A stretch of DNA of 64,000 bases from Mycolicibacterium neworleansense. Its GTDB lineage: Bacteria; Actinomycetota; Actinomycetes; Mycobacteriales; Mycobacteriaceae. Shown piece by piece: positions 7,924 to 17,483 of the stretch. Both the position numbers and the translations under genes were made by a program. How positions within the stretch are numbered: the first letter of the stretch is position 1; each line of letters starts with the position of its first letter. Below the pieces are notes generated by a model. It did no database searches, was not told the origin of the DNA, and worked only from the letters and a program-made list of their open reading frames with translations. Where the stretch lies: the NCBI RefSeq assembly GCF_001245615.1, contig NZ_CWKH01000002.1, forward strand, positions 1,426,001 to 1,490,000, written 5' to 3'.

Positions 7924-9279
7924 ATGGAGTTGATGTCGCCGACCGATTCGATGTTTCTGATCGCCGAGACACGGGAGCACCCGTTCCACGTCGGCGGCCT
8001 CGCGCTCTATGAGCCTCCGGCCGGTGCGGGCAGCGACTTCGTGCGCGAGTTGTACGAGGACATGGTGGCCCACACCGAGGTTCAGCCCGTGTTCCGCAAG
8101 CATCCGGCGACCATCCTGGGCGGCATCGCCAACGTCGGCTGGACCTACGACAACGACGTCGACCTCGACTATCACCTGCGCCGCTCGGGCCTGCCGTCAC
8201 CGGGCCGGGTCCGCGACCTGCTCGAGCTCACCTCGCGCCTGCACGGCGGCCTGCTCGACCGGCACCGTCCGCTGTGGGAGGCCCACCTGATCGAGGGGCT
8301 GGCCGACGGCCGGTTCGCGGTCTACACGAAGATGCACCATTCACTGATCGACGGGGTGTCGGCACTCAAGCTGCTGATGCGCACGCTGTCGGAGGACCCG
8401 GACGACACCGAGGTGCGGGTGCCGTGGGCGCTGCCGCGCCGGAAGCGGCCGGACCACGGTTCGTCGTTGTTGCGGACGGTCACCGATGTGGCCGGATCCG
8501 CCGCGGGACTGGCGCCATCGACGCTGCGGCTTGCTCGTTCGGCACTGGTGGAGCAGCAGCTCACGTTGCCGTTCGCGGCACCCAAGACGATGTTCAACGT
8601 GAAGATCGGTGGGGCCCGCCGGGTCGCGGCGCAGTCCTGGCCGCTGGAGCGGTTCAAGCGGATCTCGCGGGCCGCCGGCTCGACGGTCAACGATGTGGTG
8701 CTGGCGGTGTGCTCCGGCGCGCTGCGCACCTATCTGCTGGAGCAGGACGCGTTGCCGGACCGGCCGCTGATCGCCATGGTGCCGGTGAGCCTGCGCGCCG
8801 AGCACGAGGCCGACGCCGGGGGCAACCTGGTCGGCTCGGTGTTGTGCAATCTGGGTACCGACCTGGACGATCCCGCCGAGCGGCTGTCGGTCATCGGGGA
8901 GTCGATGCGGGGCAACAAGAAGGTGTTCTCCGAGCTGCCGCGGGTGCAGGCCCTGGCGCTGTCGGCGATGATGATCGCCCCGCTGGGCCTGGCTGCGGTG
9001 CCCGGCTTCGTCAAGGCCACATCGCCGCCGTTCAACCTGGTCATCTCGAATGTGCCCGGGCCGCGACATCCGTTGTACTGGAAGGGCGCTCGGCTGGACG
9101 GCAACTATCCGCTGTCGATCGCGCTGGATGGGCAGGCCATGAACATCACCCTGGCCAACAACGCCGACAACCTGGACTTCGGGCTGGTCGGCTGCCGGCG
9201 CAGTGTGCCGCATCTGCAGCGGATGCTCAGCCATCTGGAGGACTCGCTCAAGGCGCTGGAGGTGGCGTCCGGGGCCTGA
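7924..9279 (+). CDS. WS/DGAT-type O-acyltransferase
   Basis: Makes wax esters or triacylglycerol from acyl-CoA and an alcohol or diacylglycerol. The 451-residue protein carries the catalytic HHSLIDG (residues 138-144; HHxxxDG), the conserved PLWE upstream, NDVVLAVCSGALR, and the C-terminal SNVPGPRHPLYW block. The start at 7924 gives the canonical N-terminus MELMSPTDSMF; an in-frame extension to 7897 is less likely. The diol dehydratase genes follow 46 bp downstream on the same strand, so cotranscription is possible. That would be an odd metabolic pairing. Confidence 0.93.
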   Translation: MELMSPTDSMFLIAETREHPFHVGGLALYEPPAGAGSDFVRELYEDMVAHTEVQPVFRKHPATILGGIANVGWTYDNDVDLDYHLRRSGLPSPGRVRDLLELTSRLHGGLLDRHRPLWEAHLIEGLADGRFAVYTKMHHSLIDGVSALKLLMRTLSEDPDDTEVRVPWALPRRKRPDHGSSLLRTVTDVAGSAAGLAPSTLRLARSALVEQQLTLPFAAPKTMFNVKIGGARRVAAQSWPLERFKRISRAAGSTVNDVVLAVCSGALRTYLLEQDALPDRPLIAMVPVSLRAEHEADAGGNLVGSVLCNLGTDLDDPAERLSVIGESMRGNKKVFSELPRVQALALSAMMIAPLGLAAVPGFVKATSPPFNLVISNVPGPRHPLYWKGARLDGNYPLSIALDGQAMNITLANNADNLDFGLVGCRRSVPHLQRMLSHLEDSLKALEVASGA

Positions 9280-9325
9280 CACCAAAAGGCGTAATGGGTA
9301 GACCAAATAGTGTTCGTCACGCAAA

Positions 9326-11587
9326 ATGGTCGGCGTGGCGGATGACGGCGGTGCCTACCTCGGCAGGATGCGGATTCTCGATGCGAAGCCGGTGAACCTC
9401 GACGGGTTCAGCGTGGCCAATCCGGACCTGGGCCTGGTTGCGATGCGCAGTCCGCACGATCCGGAACCGTCGCTGGTGCTGCGTGAGGGTCAGGTCGTCG
9501 AGATGGACGGCAAGGCCGCGGCCGACTTCGATGTGATCGACGAGTTCATCGCCCGCTACGGACTTGACCTCGACGTCGCGGCCGAGGCCATGGCGTGCAG
9601 CGATGTCGAGCTGGCCCGCAAGACCGTGGATCTCAATGTGCCACGCGCCGAGGTGGTCCGGCTGATCGGCGGCACCACCCCGGCCAAGCTCGCGCGGGTC
9701 ATCGCCCTGCTGACGCCGGTCGAGATGCAGATGGCGATGGCCAAGATGCGGGTCCGCCGCACCCCGAGCAATCAGGCCCACGTCACCAACCAGCTGGACG
9801 ATCCGATGCTGATCGCCGCCGACGCGGCCAGCGCGGTGGCCTACGGGTTCCGCGAGGTCGAGACGACGGTGCCGGTCCTGGGCGATGCATCCTCGAATGC
9901 CGTTGCGCTGCTGATCGGTTCGCAGGTGGGGACACCGGGCGCGATGGCGCAGTGCGCGATCGAGGAGGCGCTGGAATTGCGGCTGGGGATGCGGGGGCTG
10001 ACCAGTTACGCCGAGACCATTTCCATCTACGGCACCGAGCAGGTGTTCGTCGACGGTGACGACACCCCGTTCTCCAAGGCGATCCTGACGAGCGCCTACG
10101 CGTCACGTGGGTTGAAGATGCGGGTCACCAGCGGCGGCGGCGCCGAGGTGCTGATGGGCGCGGCCGAGAGATGCTCGATCCTCTACCTGGAATCGCGCTG
10201 CGTCTCGCTGGCCCGGGCGCTGGGATCGCAGGGAGTCCAGAACGGCGGCATCGACGGGGTCGGTGTGGTGGCCTCGGTGCCCGACGGCATGAAGGAATTG
10301 CTCGCCGAGAACCTGATGGTGATGATGCGCGATCTGGAGTCGTGCGCGGGCAATGACAACCTGATCTCGGAATCCGACATTCGCCGCAGCGCGCACACCC
10401 TGCCGGTGCTGCTGGCCGGTGCGGATTTCATCTTCTCCGGGTTCGGCTCGATCCCGCGCTACGACAACGCGTTCGCGCTGTCCAACTTCAACTCCGACGA
10501 CATGGACGATTTCCTGGTCCTGCAACGGGATTGGGGGGCCGACGGCGGACTGCGCACGGTGTCACCCGAGCGTCAGGCCGCGGTCCGGCGGCGGGCCGCG
10601 ACGGCGGTGCAGGCGGTGTATCGCGATCTGGGCCTGGCCGATTTCGACGACAGCCACGTCGAGGAGGGGGTGGTCGCCAACGGGTCACGCGATCTGCCGC
10701 CCGGCGACCCGAAGGTCGTCGCGGAAGCGGCCAACGCGATCGAGGCCAAGCAGCTCACCGTGTTCGACGTGGTCGCCTCCCTGAAGCGCACCGGTTACGA
10801 CGACGAGGCCGAGGCCATCATGCGGCTGACGGCGGAACGCCTGCGCGGTGACCAGCTGCAGACCTCGGCGATCTTCGACGAGCAGTTCCGGGTGCTGTCC
10901 AAGATCACCGACCCGAACGATTACACAGGTCCCGGAACGGGTTACACGCTGACCGAGGAGCGCCGGGCCGAGATCGACAACATCCGCCAGCAGCGCAACT
11001 CCGCCGAACTCACCACCGACCAGGTCGAGCATGCCGGCCACATCACCGTCACCGAGATCGAACCCGCCCGGCAGGGCAGCGATCCGCGCGAGGTGTGCAT
11101 CGGGTTGTCGCCGGCGCTGGGGCGCAGTGTGTGGCTGAGCCTGTGTGGGCTGCCGATCGGCGAGGTGATCCGCCAGCTGTCCGCCGGGCTGGAGGAGGAG
11201 GGCTGCGTGCCACGCTTCGTGCGGGTGCGTTCGACCATCGACGTCGGGTTGATCGGCCTGACCGCGGCCAAACTGTCCGGATCGGGGATCGGAATCGGCT
11301 TGCAGGGCAAAGGTACTGCGCTCATCCACCGCCGGGATCTGGCGCCGCTGGCCAACCTGGAGCTGTTCAGTGTGGCCCCGTTGCTGACCGCGAGGAACTA
11401 CCGCGAGCTGGGCCGCAATGCCGCCCGCCACGCCAAGGGCATGGCGCCGGTGCCGATCCTGACCGGCGGTACCGACGAGTCGATCTCGGCGCGATATCAC
11501 GCGCGCGCGGTGGCACTCGTCGCGTTGGAACGTGAGGCCAGTGAACCGGGCCAGGCGCCCGTGACGGTGGAGGTGCGCAGAGCATGA
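9326..11587 (+). CDS. B12-dependent diol/glycerol dehydratase, fused large and medium subunits
   Basis: Adenosylcobalamin-dependent radical dehydration of 1,2-diols or glycerol to aldehydes. Residues ~15-555 match the PduC large subunit: SNQAHVTN (His152), VETTV (Glu179), SYAETISIYGTE, SESDIRR and GFGSIPRYDN correspond to the substrate- and K+-binding positions. Residues ~590-750 match the PduD medium subunit (CIGLSPALGRS through GGTDESISARYH). In enterobacteria these are separate proteins, so this 753-residue chain is a natural fusion. The ATG at 9326 is the annotated start; GTG at 9335 is possible. It is coupled by ATGA to the small subunit. No microcompartment shell genes are nearby. Confidence 0.93.
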   Translation: MVGVADDGGAYLGRMRILDAKPVNLDGFSVANPDLGLVAMRSPHDPEPSLVLREGQVVEMDGKAAADFDVIDEFIARYGLDLDVAAEAMACSDVELARKTVDLNVPRAEVVRLIGGTTPAKLARVIALLTPVEMQMAMAKMRVRRTPSNQAHVTNQLDDPMLIAADAASAVAYGFREVETTVPVLGDASSNAVALLIGSQVGTPGAMAQCAIEEALELRLGMRGLTSYAETISIYGTEQVFVDGDDTPFSKAILTSAYASRGLKMRVTSGGGAEVLMGAAERCSILYLESRCVSLARALGSQGVQNGGIDGVGVVASVPDGMKELLAENLMVMMRDLESCAGNDNLISESDIRRSAHTLPVLLAGADFIFSGFGSIPRYDNAFALSNFNSDDMDDFLVLQRDWGADGGLRTVSPERQAAVRRRAATAVQAVYRDLGLADFDDSHVEEGVVANGSRDLPPGDPKVVAEAANAIEAKQLTVFDVVASLKRTGYDDEAEAIMRLTAERLRGDQLQTSAIFDEQFRVLSKITDPNDYTGPGTGYTLTEERRAEIDNIRQQRNSAELTTDQVEHAGHITVTEIEPARQGSDPREVCIGLSPALGRSVWLSLCGLPIGEVIRQLSAGLEEEGCVPRFVRVRSTIDVGLIGLTAAKLSGSGIGIGLQGKGTALIHRRDLAPLANLELFSVAPLLTARNYRELGRNAARHAKGMAPVPILTGGTDESISARYHARAVALVALEREASEPGQAPVTVEVRRA

Positions 11588-11916
11588 CCGGCAGATTCAC
11601 CGTCGCGGCCGCTGTCGACGGCAAGCTGGACCTGTCCGACCTGCGGATGGATCCCGCGACCCTGGCCCACCAGGCTGTGGTTGCCGAGGAGAACGGCAAC
11701 CCTCAGCTGGCCGAGAATTTCCTGCGCGCAGCGGAATTGGCCACCATCGACGATGAAGAGGTGATGGGCCTGTACGAGGCACTGCGCCCACACCGCTCCA
11801 CCGCCGCCGAACTCGACGCGCTGCAGGCGTCGCTGGAGAACCGTGGTGCCGTGCGTTGCGCGGAACTGGTGCGTCAGGCCGCCGCGGTGTACGCCCGGCG
11901 GGGCTTGTTGCGGTGA
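11584..11916 (+). CDS. Diol dehydratase small subunit
   Basis: A 110-residue PduE-like gamma subunit that completes the dehydratase. It begins inside the stop of the fused large-medium gene (ATGA) and ends inside the GTG of the reactivase (GTGA), giving a three-gene coupled unit. It is shorter than enterobacterial PduE (~173 residues) and lacks the N-terminal extension that serves as a microcompartment-targeting region there. That agrees with the absence of shell genes. Confidence 0.88.
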   Translation: MTGRFTVAAAVDGKLDLSDLRMDPATLAHQAVVAEENGNPQLAENFLRAAELATIDDEEVMGLYEALRPHRSTAAELDALQASLENRGAVRCAELVRQAAAVYARRGLLR

Positions 11917-13643
11917 CGCCCCGTGGCCGTATTGTCGCCGGGATCGACGTCGGCAATCACACCACCGAGATCGTCCTGGCCCGTGTGGACAACGGTGCTG
12001 CCGATGGCTCCGTACTCCCCATCACCCACGGACAGGCGCCGACCCGGGGCCGCAAGGGATCCCAGGATTCGTTGGAGGGCGCGGCCGCGCTGTTGCACCG
12101 CATCGAGGTCGACGCCGGGGTGCGCGCGGATGAGCTGGTGCTCTCGGCGATCCGGCCGGTCGACACCGAGACCGCCCCGCTGGCACCGGCGCCCTCGCCG
12201 CGCTCCCCGGTGCGCAGCCTGCGCAAGCCCGATGCCAGCACCCCGGCCGGCACGGGGTACGCGGTGGGCCGGCATGTACCGCTGGGTGACCTGATCGGTG
12301 CACCGTGCGATGGTCCGGTGATCGTCTCGGTCGACGGGGACACCGATTTCGAGGTGGCCGCGGCGGCCGTCACCACCGCGGTCGGGAACGGTTGGGCGAT
12401 CGCCGGCGTGCTGGCCGCCCAGGACGATGCGGTGTTGATCCGCAACCGGATTCCCCTCGACGTCCCCGTGGTCGACGAGGTGATGCTCGACGGGTTGGCG
12501 CCGGGGGCGCTGGTGGCGCTGGAGGTGGTGGCCGAGGGCCGCGCCTACCGCGCGCTGGCCGATCCGATCGCGCTGTGCGCGGCCCTGGAACTGGGCCATG
12601 ACCAGATTCATGAGGTCGCCGAATTCACCAGGGAACTCTCGGATTCCCCGGCCATCGCCGTGACCGCGCGCACCGAGGCGCCGGAGCCGCCCGCGGTGGA
12701 CGAGGATTACGTCGAGTTGCAGATCGACGGGGCGGTGGTCAGGTACTCACCCGCCCAGGCCCACGCCATCCTGCGGCGGGAACTGCCGGGCAGCGTGGTG
12801 CGGATCCGGCTGCGCTCCATCCCGACCGCCGATCATGAGATCGCGGTCGACGACGCCTTTTTCACCGACCTCGCGGCACTGGACAGCGGCACCTGGCTGC
12901 GCCGCGGGGTGGCCGACGCACGTGGCACGGTGGTGGCGCTGCTGGCTGCCGACCACGTAGAGGATGCCGCCACCACGCTCGCCGAGCTGACCGGACGTCC
13001 GGCGCGCACCCTCGCAGGAGAGCCGGAGGCCGCGGCACGGGGTGCCCGCACCACGCCGGGCTTGCCACCGGATTCGGTGGTGTGCGATATCGGTGGCGGC
13101 ACCATCGACCTGATCGGGCCGGGCCGCACCGTGACGGCCGCCGGCGCGGGGGAGACCATCACCGTCGCGGTGGCACGCATGCTGAACATCCCGCGGGCCC
13201 TGGCCGAGCGGGTCAAACGCACCCCGGCGATCCGGGTCGAAGGCCCGCACGTGGCACACGAGGAGGACGGGCGACGGCTGTTCCTGGATGCTCCGGCGCC
13301 GGCCGACGCCATCGGCCGGCTGTGCACCCGCGGTAGCGCCGGCCTGGTGCCGTTCTCCACCAAGCTGGCCGCTGAGGAATGGCGCAGCCTGCGGCTGGCG
13401 ATCAAGCAGGAGACCGTGGCCGCCAACATCGCCCGCTGCCTGGCCGCGTTCGAGAAAGCCCCGACCGCGTTGGTGCTCGCCGGCGGCGGGGCGCTCGATG
13501 ACGAACTACTGCGCACGGTCGGTGAATCCCTGCGCGGTGCGGGAGTTGTGGTGGGGCGGGCCAACATCGACGGAGTACACGGACCGCGGTTCGCGGTCGC
13601 CTCGGGCTTGGTGCACCTGGCCGCCGGATCCGGCGCCGGTTAA
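11913..13643 (+). CDS. Diol dehydratase reactivase, large subunit (actin-like ATPase)
   Basis: ATP-dependent chaperone that swaps damaged cobalamin out of inactivated dehydratase. The 576-residue protein (GTG start at 11913) has the actin/Hsp70 phosphate loops GIDVGNHTTEIVL near the N-terminus and CDIGGGTIDLI at about residue 390. VLAGGGALDD follows near residue 520. The open frame extends upstream to 11856, but the GTGA overlap with the small subunit fixes the start. The usual small reactivase subunit (DdrB/PduH) is not encoded next to it. The stop interlocks with the convergent PBP gene (TTAA at 13640-13643). Confidence 0.9.
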   Translation: MTPRGRIVAGIDVGNHTTEIVLARVDNGAADGSVLPITHGQAPTRGRKGSQDSLEGAAALLHRIEVDAGVRADELVLSAIRPVDTETAPLAPAPSPRSPVRSLRKPDASTPAGTGYAVGRHVPLGDLIGAPCDGPVIVSVDGDTDFEVAAAAVTTAVGNGWAIAGVLAAQDDAVLIRNRIPLDVPVVDEVMLDGLAPGALVALEVVAEGRAYRALADPIALCAALELGHDQIHEVAEFTRELSDSPAIAVTARTEAPEPPAVDEDYVELQIDGAVVRYSPAQAHAILRRELPGSVVRIRLRSIPTADHEIAVDDAFFTDLAALDSGTWLRRGVADARGTVVALLAADHVEDAATTLAELTGRPARTLAGEPEAAARGARTTPGLPPDSVVCDIGGGTIDLIGPGRTVTAAGAGETITVAVARMLNIPRALAERVKRTPAIRVEGPHVAHEEDGRRLFLDAPAPADAIGRLCTRGSAGLVPFSTKLAAEEWRSLRLAIKQETVAANIARCLAAFEKAPTALVLAGGGALDDELLRTVGESLRGAGVVVGRANIDGVHGPRFAVASGLVHLAAGSGAG

Positions 13644-15406
13644 CCGGCAGAGCGCAGGAAATCGCCCGAGATCTTCACCGCGGGCGCCGACGAGTCGCCG
13701 CCCACCACCAGGGTCGCGAACGCGATGTCGCCGGCGATCCCGGCGAACCATCCGTGGGAGTGCGTGTTGTCGCCGAACTCGGCGGTCCCGGTTTTGCCGC
13801 CGAGGTCGGGAATGTCGCTCAATTGGCTTGCGGTGCCCTCGGTCACGGTCTTGCGCATCATGTCCCGCAGTGCCCCGGTGACGGCGGGCGGCAGCGGCTG
13901 CGAGGCGGAATCAGCGGTCACCTTGTCGCCGTCGACCAGGTTGGGCAGGACGGTCGAGCCGTGCGCCAGGCTGGCCTCGGCCACCGCGAGGCCGAACGGG
14001 CTGACGGTCACGGTGCCCTGGCCGATCCCGTTCTCCACCCGCTTGGCGGCGGTGTCGGCGTTCGGCACCCGGCCGGTCACCGTGGTGAGCCCGGGGATGG
14101 TGAAGTCCACCCCGATGCCGAACGCGCGGGCGGTCTTGGTCAGCGCGTCAGCGGGCAGCTTGTCGGACAGCGCGGCCATGCTGGTGTTGCACGAATGGGA
14201 GAATGCCGACGTCAACGGCACCGTGCCCAGGTCGAAGTCGTCGTCATTGGGAATGGTGCGGTTCTCGATCGTCAACCGGCCGGGGCAGGGCAGCGGGCTG
14301 TCCGGGGTGGCCAGGCCGGCCTCCAGCGCGGCCGCGGTGGTGATGGTCTTGAACGTCGACCCTGGCGGGTAGAGGCCGGAAAAGGCAATGGCACCTTGCG
14401 GATCCGCGGCCGTGTTCTGCGCGGCGGCCAGGATGCCGCCCGTCGAACCGGAGATCGCCACCACCACGGCGGGCCGGCCCTCCTGGGCCACGGCCTGTTG
14501 AGCGAGCAGTTGCAGCCGCAGATCCAGCGTGGTGCGCATCGGCTCGGTCGGCGCGGGCGGCTGTGCGGTCAATCGCTGGGCCGGGGCACCGTCGCCGTCG
14601 ACCAGATAGACCGACCATCCGGCAGCCTTGGTGATCCGGTCGTGCCACAGCTCGGCCAGACCGCCGATCGCCGGTGAGGACAACTGGCGGTCGGCGGTCA
14701 GCAGGTCGCCCTGCTCGGCCACGGCGACACCGGGAACCTGGGCCAGTTGGTCACGCACCGAGGTGAGGTCGTCTTCGCGCAGTTTCATCACCGTCACCCG
14801 ATCGTCGGCGTTCGACGCGAACTGGGCGCTGATGGATTCCGCGGTGGTGGTGGGATCGAAGGGGGCCAGCAGCGCGGCCAGCGGGCCGGCGGAATCCAGG
14901 TGGCCGCGGTCCAGCGAGATCACCCCGACGGTCTGCCATGTCATCAACGGCTGGCCGGTCCGGTCGAGCACCGGGGTCTGCAGATCGCTGTCGGTGCTGT
15001 ACTGAAACTTCAAGCCGTCACGCAGATCTCGGTGCAGCAGTGCCGGTGTCCAGGAGATGCGCCAGTCGTCACCGGACTTGGTCGCGGTCCCGGCGGTGTC
15101 ATAGCCGAAGTCCCGGCCGTCACCCCAGGTCCACTGGTACTTGAGCGTCGCGCCGGACTCGTTGCCGTCCTCCGGTTCGGCGGCGACCTTGACCGTGGCG
15201 GCCTCTCCCATGCCCTCGAACATCGAGGTGATCACCGGCTCTGCCGCCGCGGGGTCGGTGGTCTGAGCGGCTGCACCGTGAGCGTCTTTGCGCTGCAACG
15301 CATCGGCGAACGCGGCGAAGCTGTCTGCCGGATCAGGGGACGAGGAGCATCCCACGATCGGAAGGAACAGGCACAGCAACAAGAACCAGGCGCGCCGTCG
15401 AGTCAT
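13640..15406 (-). CDS. Penicillin-binding lipoprotein, class B-like transpeptidase
   Basis: 588 residues. A lipobox LPIVGC puts the lipid anchor at Cys20. An N-terminal NTF2-like (MecA-N type) domain covers ~25-135 and a dimerisation region follows. The transpeptidase domain shows all three motifs: SxxK at PPGSTFK (Ser350), SCN at 405-407, and KTG at 528-530. It cross-links peptidoglycan outside the membrane. It resembles mycobacterial Rv2864c-type proteins (from memory), associated with beta-lactam response. Its stop interlocks with the convergent reactivase gene. Confidence 0.92.
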   Translation of the reverse strand: MTRRRAWFLLLCLFLPIVGCSSSPDPADSFAAFADALQRKDAHGAAAQTTDPAAAEPVITSMFEGMGEAATVKVAAEPEDGNESGATLKYQWTWGDGRDFGYDTAGTATKSGDDWRISWTPALLHRDLRDGLKFQYSTDSDLQTPVLDRTGQPLMTWQTVGVISLDRGHLDSAGPLAALLAPFDPTTTAESISAQFASNADDRVTVMKLREDDLTSVRDQLAQVPGVAVAEQGDLLTADRQLSSPAIGGLAELWHDRITKAAGWSVYLVDGDGAPAQRLTAQPPAPTEPMRTTLDLRLQLLAQQAVAQEGRPAVVVAISGSTGGILAAAQNTAADPQGAIAFSGLYPPGSTFKTITTAAALEAGLATPDSPLPCPGRLTIENRTIPNDDDFDLGTVPLTSAFSHSCNTSMAALSDKLPADALTKTARAFGIGVDFTIPGLTTVTGRVPNADTAAKRVENGIGQGTVTVSPFGLAVAEASLAHGSTVLPNLVDGDKVTADSASQPLPPAVTGALRDMMRKTVTEGTASQLSDIPDLGGKTGTAEFGDNTHSHGWFAGIAGDIAFATLVVGGDSSAPAVKISGDFLRSAG

Positions 15407-15428
15407 GGTCCCAGCATGACATCAGAAG

Positions 15429-16739
15429 CTAGGCAGCCTTGTCTGTGTCCGATTCACTCGCGGGCTTGGCATCGGGTTTCGGCTTACGCGGCTTGAGCGT
15501 GTCCTTGACGTTCTTCGCGAGGTCGGACATCGCGTTGCGGACGTCGTCGCGGCGGTGCGCGGGATTTCGCTTGACCGGCTTGTCGGGGGCGTCGGCCGCG
15601 TCTGTCGGGGCAACGACCTTGGGAGCTTTCTTCTTCAGCGTGTTGCGGTCGGTGGGCCCCGACGTCGTCGAGGGCGATGCCGGAGAAGGTGATCCGCCGT
15701 TGAAGTTCTCCGCGCCTTCCTGGATCGCGCCCGGGAGTGCGTTCACGGTTTCGATGATCCGTTTGGGCGGCGTGATCAACGAGAAACGGGTTGGCGTAGC
15801 GGGATCGGAGTAGTCCCGGTCGGTGTAGCCCATGTCGACGCCGAGCCGCAGGGTCGGCTCGATCGCGCCGAGCACCGGCTCGGTGTATGCCGTGGCGTTG
15901 AGCGCGGTCGAGAAGTCCCGGAACGGCTGCAGCAGCGGCAGGTGCTCGGTCTTGACCAGGATGTAGGTGTCAGTGCCTCCGCCTTCCTTGTCGACCGGTG
16001 TCACGATGATCGCGTCCGGATCGTTCAGGTCGGTGGCGTCCGGTGTCGGGTCACCGTGCAGATAGATGAAGCCGGCGGCGGCGTTGGCCAGTGACAGCGG
16101 GTTGGCGTAGGCCGGGAAGTCGCCGACTGGGTCGTACTCGACGGTGATGAAGGTCTGGTCGTAGGCCGTGGGGGCGGCCGCGCCGGTGCTGGTGAATCCG
16201 AGCAGCGCCAGTGGTCCCGTGTTCGGGAAGCGGGCGTAGATGCCGCCGTTGGGAACGGTCGGCGCCGCGATGTACACGAATTCGACGTTGCCGCCCGGGG
16301 GCGGGGCCGTTCCGGCGGTGAGTTCGCGCTTGTACTTCTCGGCGACGATGGTCCCCTCGGAGTAACTCACGATGTAGATCGTGCCGTCCGGGCCGACCGC
16401 CGTGCGGGCTTCGGCGACCTGGGCGATCAACGGCGCACGACCGGTGGCCACACTCGAATCGATCGGCAATGTGGCCGAATAGTGGACGGGGTAGTAGCGA
16501 TCGGCCGCCGGTCCGGCGAACTCGCCGTTGTACGGCACGTAGTTGCCGTCGAACTTGTTCGGGATCCGCGCACTCAAGGTGTCGTCTTTCCCACCCACCC
16601 CGACCACGGCATAGCTGCCCGGCAGGGTCGCGGCCAGCGCGTCGGCGACGTACCCGAATGTGAGGACGGCGGTCATGCCGGCGGTGGCGCCGGCCACCAC
16701 GACCGCCGATGCCTGTGCGTGCTTTCGGTGACTGGCCAC
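15429..16739 (-). CDS. Secreted PE-PPE-domain serine hydrolase
   Basis: 436 residues. The GTG start at 16739 has a strong GGAGGTG. An N-terminal hydrophobic signal (~residues 10-37, ending ALAA) is followed by a PE-PPE-type alpha/beta hydrolase domain to about residue 270. VSYSEGT holds the presumed nucleophile Ser127 (GxSxG variant SYSEG). The C-terminal ~110 residues are low-complexity, Pro/Ser/Thr then Lys/Arg/Asp-rich, and may attach to the cell wall. There is no PE or PPE N-terminus. Esterase or lipase activity on lipids is typical of this domain; the substrate is unknown. Confidence 0.85.
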   Translation of the reverse strand: MASHRKHAQASAVVVAGATAGMTAVLTFGYVADALAATLPGSYAVVGVGGKDDTLSARIPNKFDGNYVPYNGEFAGPAADRYYPVHYSATLPIDSSVATGRAPLIAQVAEARTAVGPDGTIYIVSYSEGTIVAEKYKRELTAGTAPPPGGNVEFVYIAAPTVPNGGIYARFPNTGPLALLGFTSTGAAAPTAYDQTFITVEYDPVGDFPAYANPLSLANAAAGFIYLHGDPTPDATDLNDPDAIIVTPVDKEGGGTDTYILVKTEHLPLLQPFRDFSTALNATAYTEPVLGAIEPTLRLGVDMGYTDRDYSDPATPTRFSLITPPKRIIETVNALPGAIQEGAENFNGGSPSPASPSTTSGPTDRNTLKKKAPKVVAPTDAADAPDKPVKRNPAHRRDDVRNAMSDLAKNVKDTLKPRKPKPDAKPASESDTDKAA

Positions 16740-16781
16740 GGTGCACCTCCGGGTCGTGCTGGTGAAAACGACTGAGAACGG

Positions 16782-16813
16782 AGTGTGGGCCCGGGTCAGT
16801 CCGGGCCCACACT
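16782..16813 (-). terminator. Perfect hairpin downstream of the first LpqH-like gene
   Basis: The 13-bp arms AGTGTGGGCCCGG (16782-16794) and their exact complement (16801-16813) flank a 6-nt loop. There is no T-run. This fits the U-tract-less hairpins proposed as terminators in mycobacteria. It lies between the LpqH-like gene and the PE-PPE gene on the same strand. Confidence 0.65.
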
Positions 16814-16846
16814 ATGCCAGATGTTTGCTAGATGTGACGTGTTTGG

Positions 16847-17347
16847 TTAAGGGCAGGAGATTTCGAGCTCGAATGGCTTGGTCACCTGGTTCATCCCGTC
16901 CACGCCGGTGGCATCGCCCTTGATCGTGTAGTTGTTGCCATCTTTGGTGGCTTCCGCGCTGCCGCCGGGCACGCCGGGGGTGTAGCCGAGGCTGACGCCG
17001 TCGATGTTGCCCAGCGCCACAGCGGTCACCGACGGCTTGTCGCCCTCGCTGAGCGTGGCGCTGACTGCGCTCATGCCCTGGCCGACGGTCAGGCTGACAT
17101 TGCCCGCGACCGTGGCGCACACGACCGTGCCCTCGACCTTGTGCTCCTTGCCGTCGATCACGGCCCGGGCGGTGCCCGCGCCGGTCGTCGCCTTGGCGTC
17201 GCCGGCTTCGACCGAGGCCGTCGCTGACGCCGTCGCCGTGGCCTTCGTGTCGCTGGAGGTGTCTTTCTCGTCGCTCGACGAACAGCCGGACAGGCCGGCG
17301 ACGACGATCGCGGCGCCGCCGATGGCTACCAGGAACTCACGCTTCAC
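16847..17347 (-). CDS. LpqH-like (19 kDa antigen family) lipoprotein
   Basis: 166-residue exported lipoprotein. The signal MKREFLVAIGGAAIVVAGLSGC gives lipidated Cys22, followed by a Ser/Asp/Lys/Ala-rich tether. The mature domain has the LpqH pattern DGKEHKVEGTVVC plus a C-terminal ISC, consistent with one disulfide. The frame is open to 17500, but GTG at 17347 (or the adjacent GTG at 17350) follows GAGGAG and starts the signal peptide. A second family member lies 1 kb away on the other side of the dehalogenase gene. Family proteins are surface-exposed TLR2 ligands; their molecular function is unclear. Confidence 0.88.
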   Translation of the reverse strand: MKREFLVAIGGAAIVVAGLSGCSSSDEKDTSSDTKATATASATASVEAGDAKATTGAGTARAVIDGKEHKVEGTVVCATVAGNVSLTVGQGMSAVSATLSEGDKPSVTAVALGNIDGVSLGYTPGVPGGSAEATKDGNNYTIKGDATGVDGMNQVTKPFELEISCP

Positions 17348-17483
17348 CACTGCTCTCCTCACGGTTGTGCAGCCGCCAGAGCGGCGGGCTGTCAGGCAGA
17401 AGTATTGGGGTTCGCGCAGGTGGTGGAGATGGGATTGACCGAATTGTTCGCCACGGCCACGGGTCGGTCGTAAGTTCACCATC

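Noticed and set aside
8274..9395. A 373-codon frame overlapping the WS/DGAT gene on the same strand
   Set aside because: Gly/Arg/Ala-rich frame-shifted reading of the acyltransferase with no domain.
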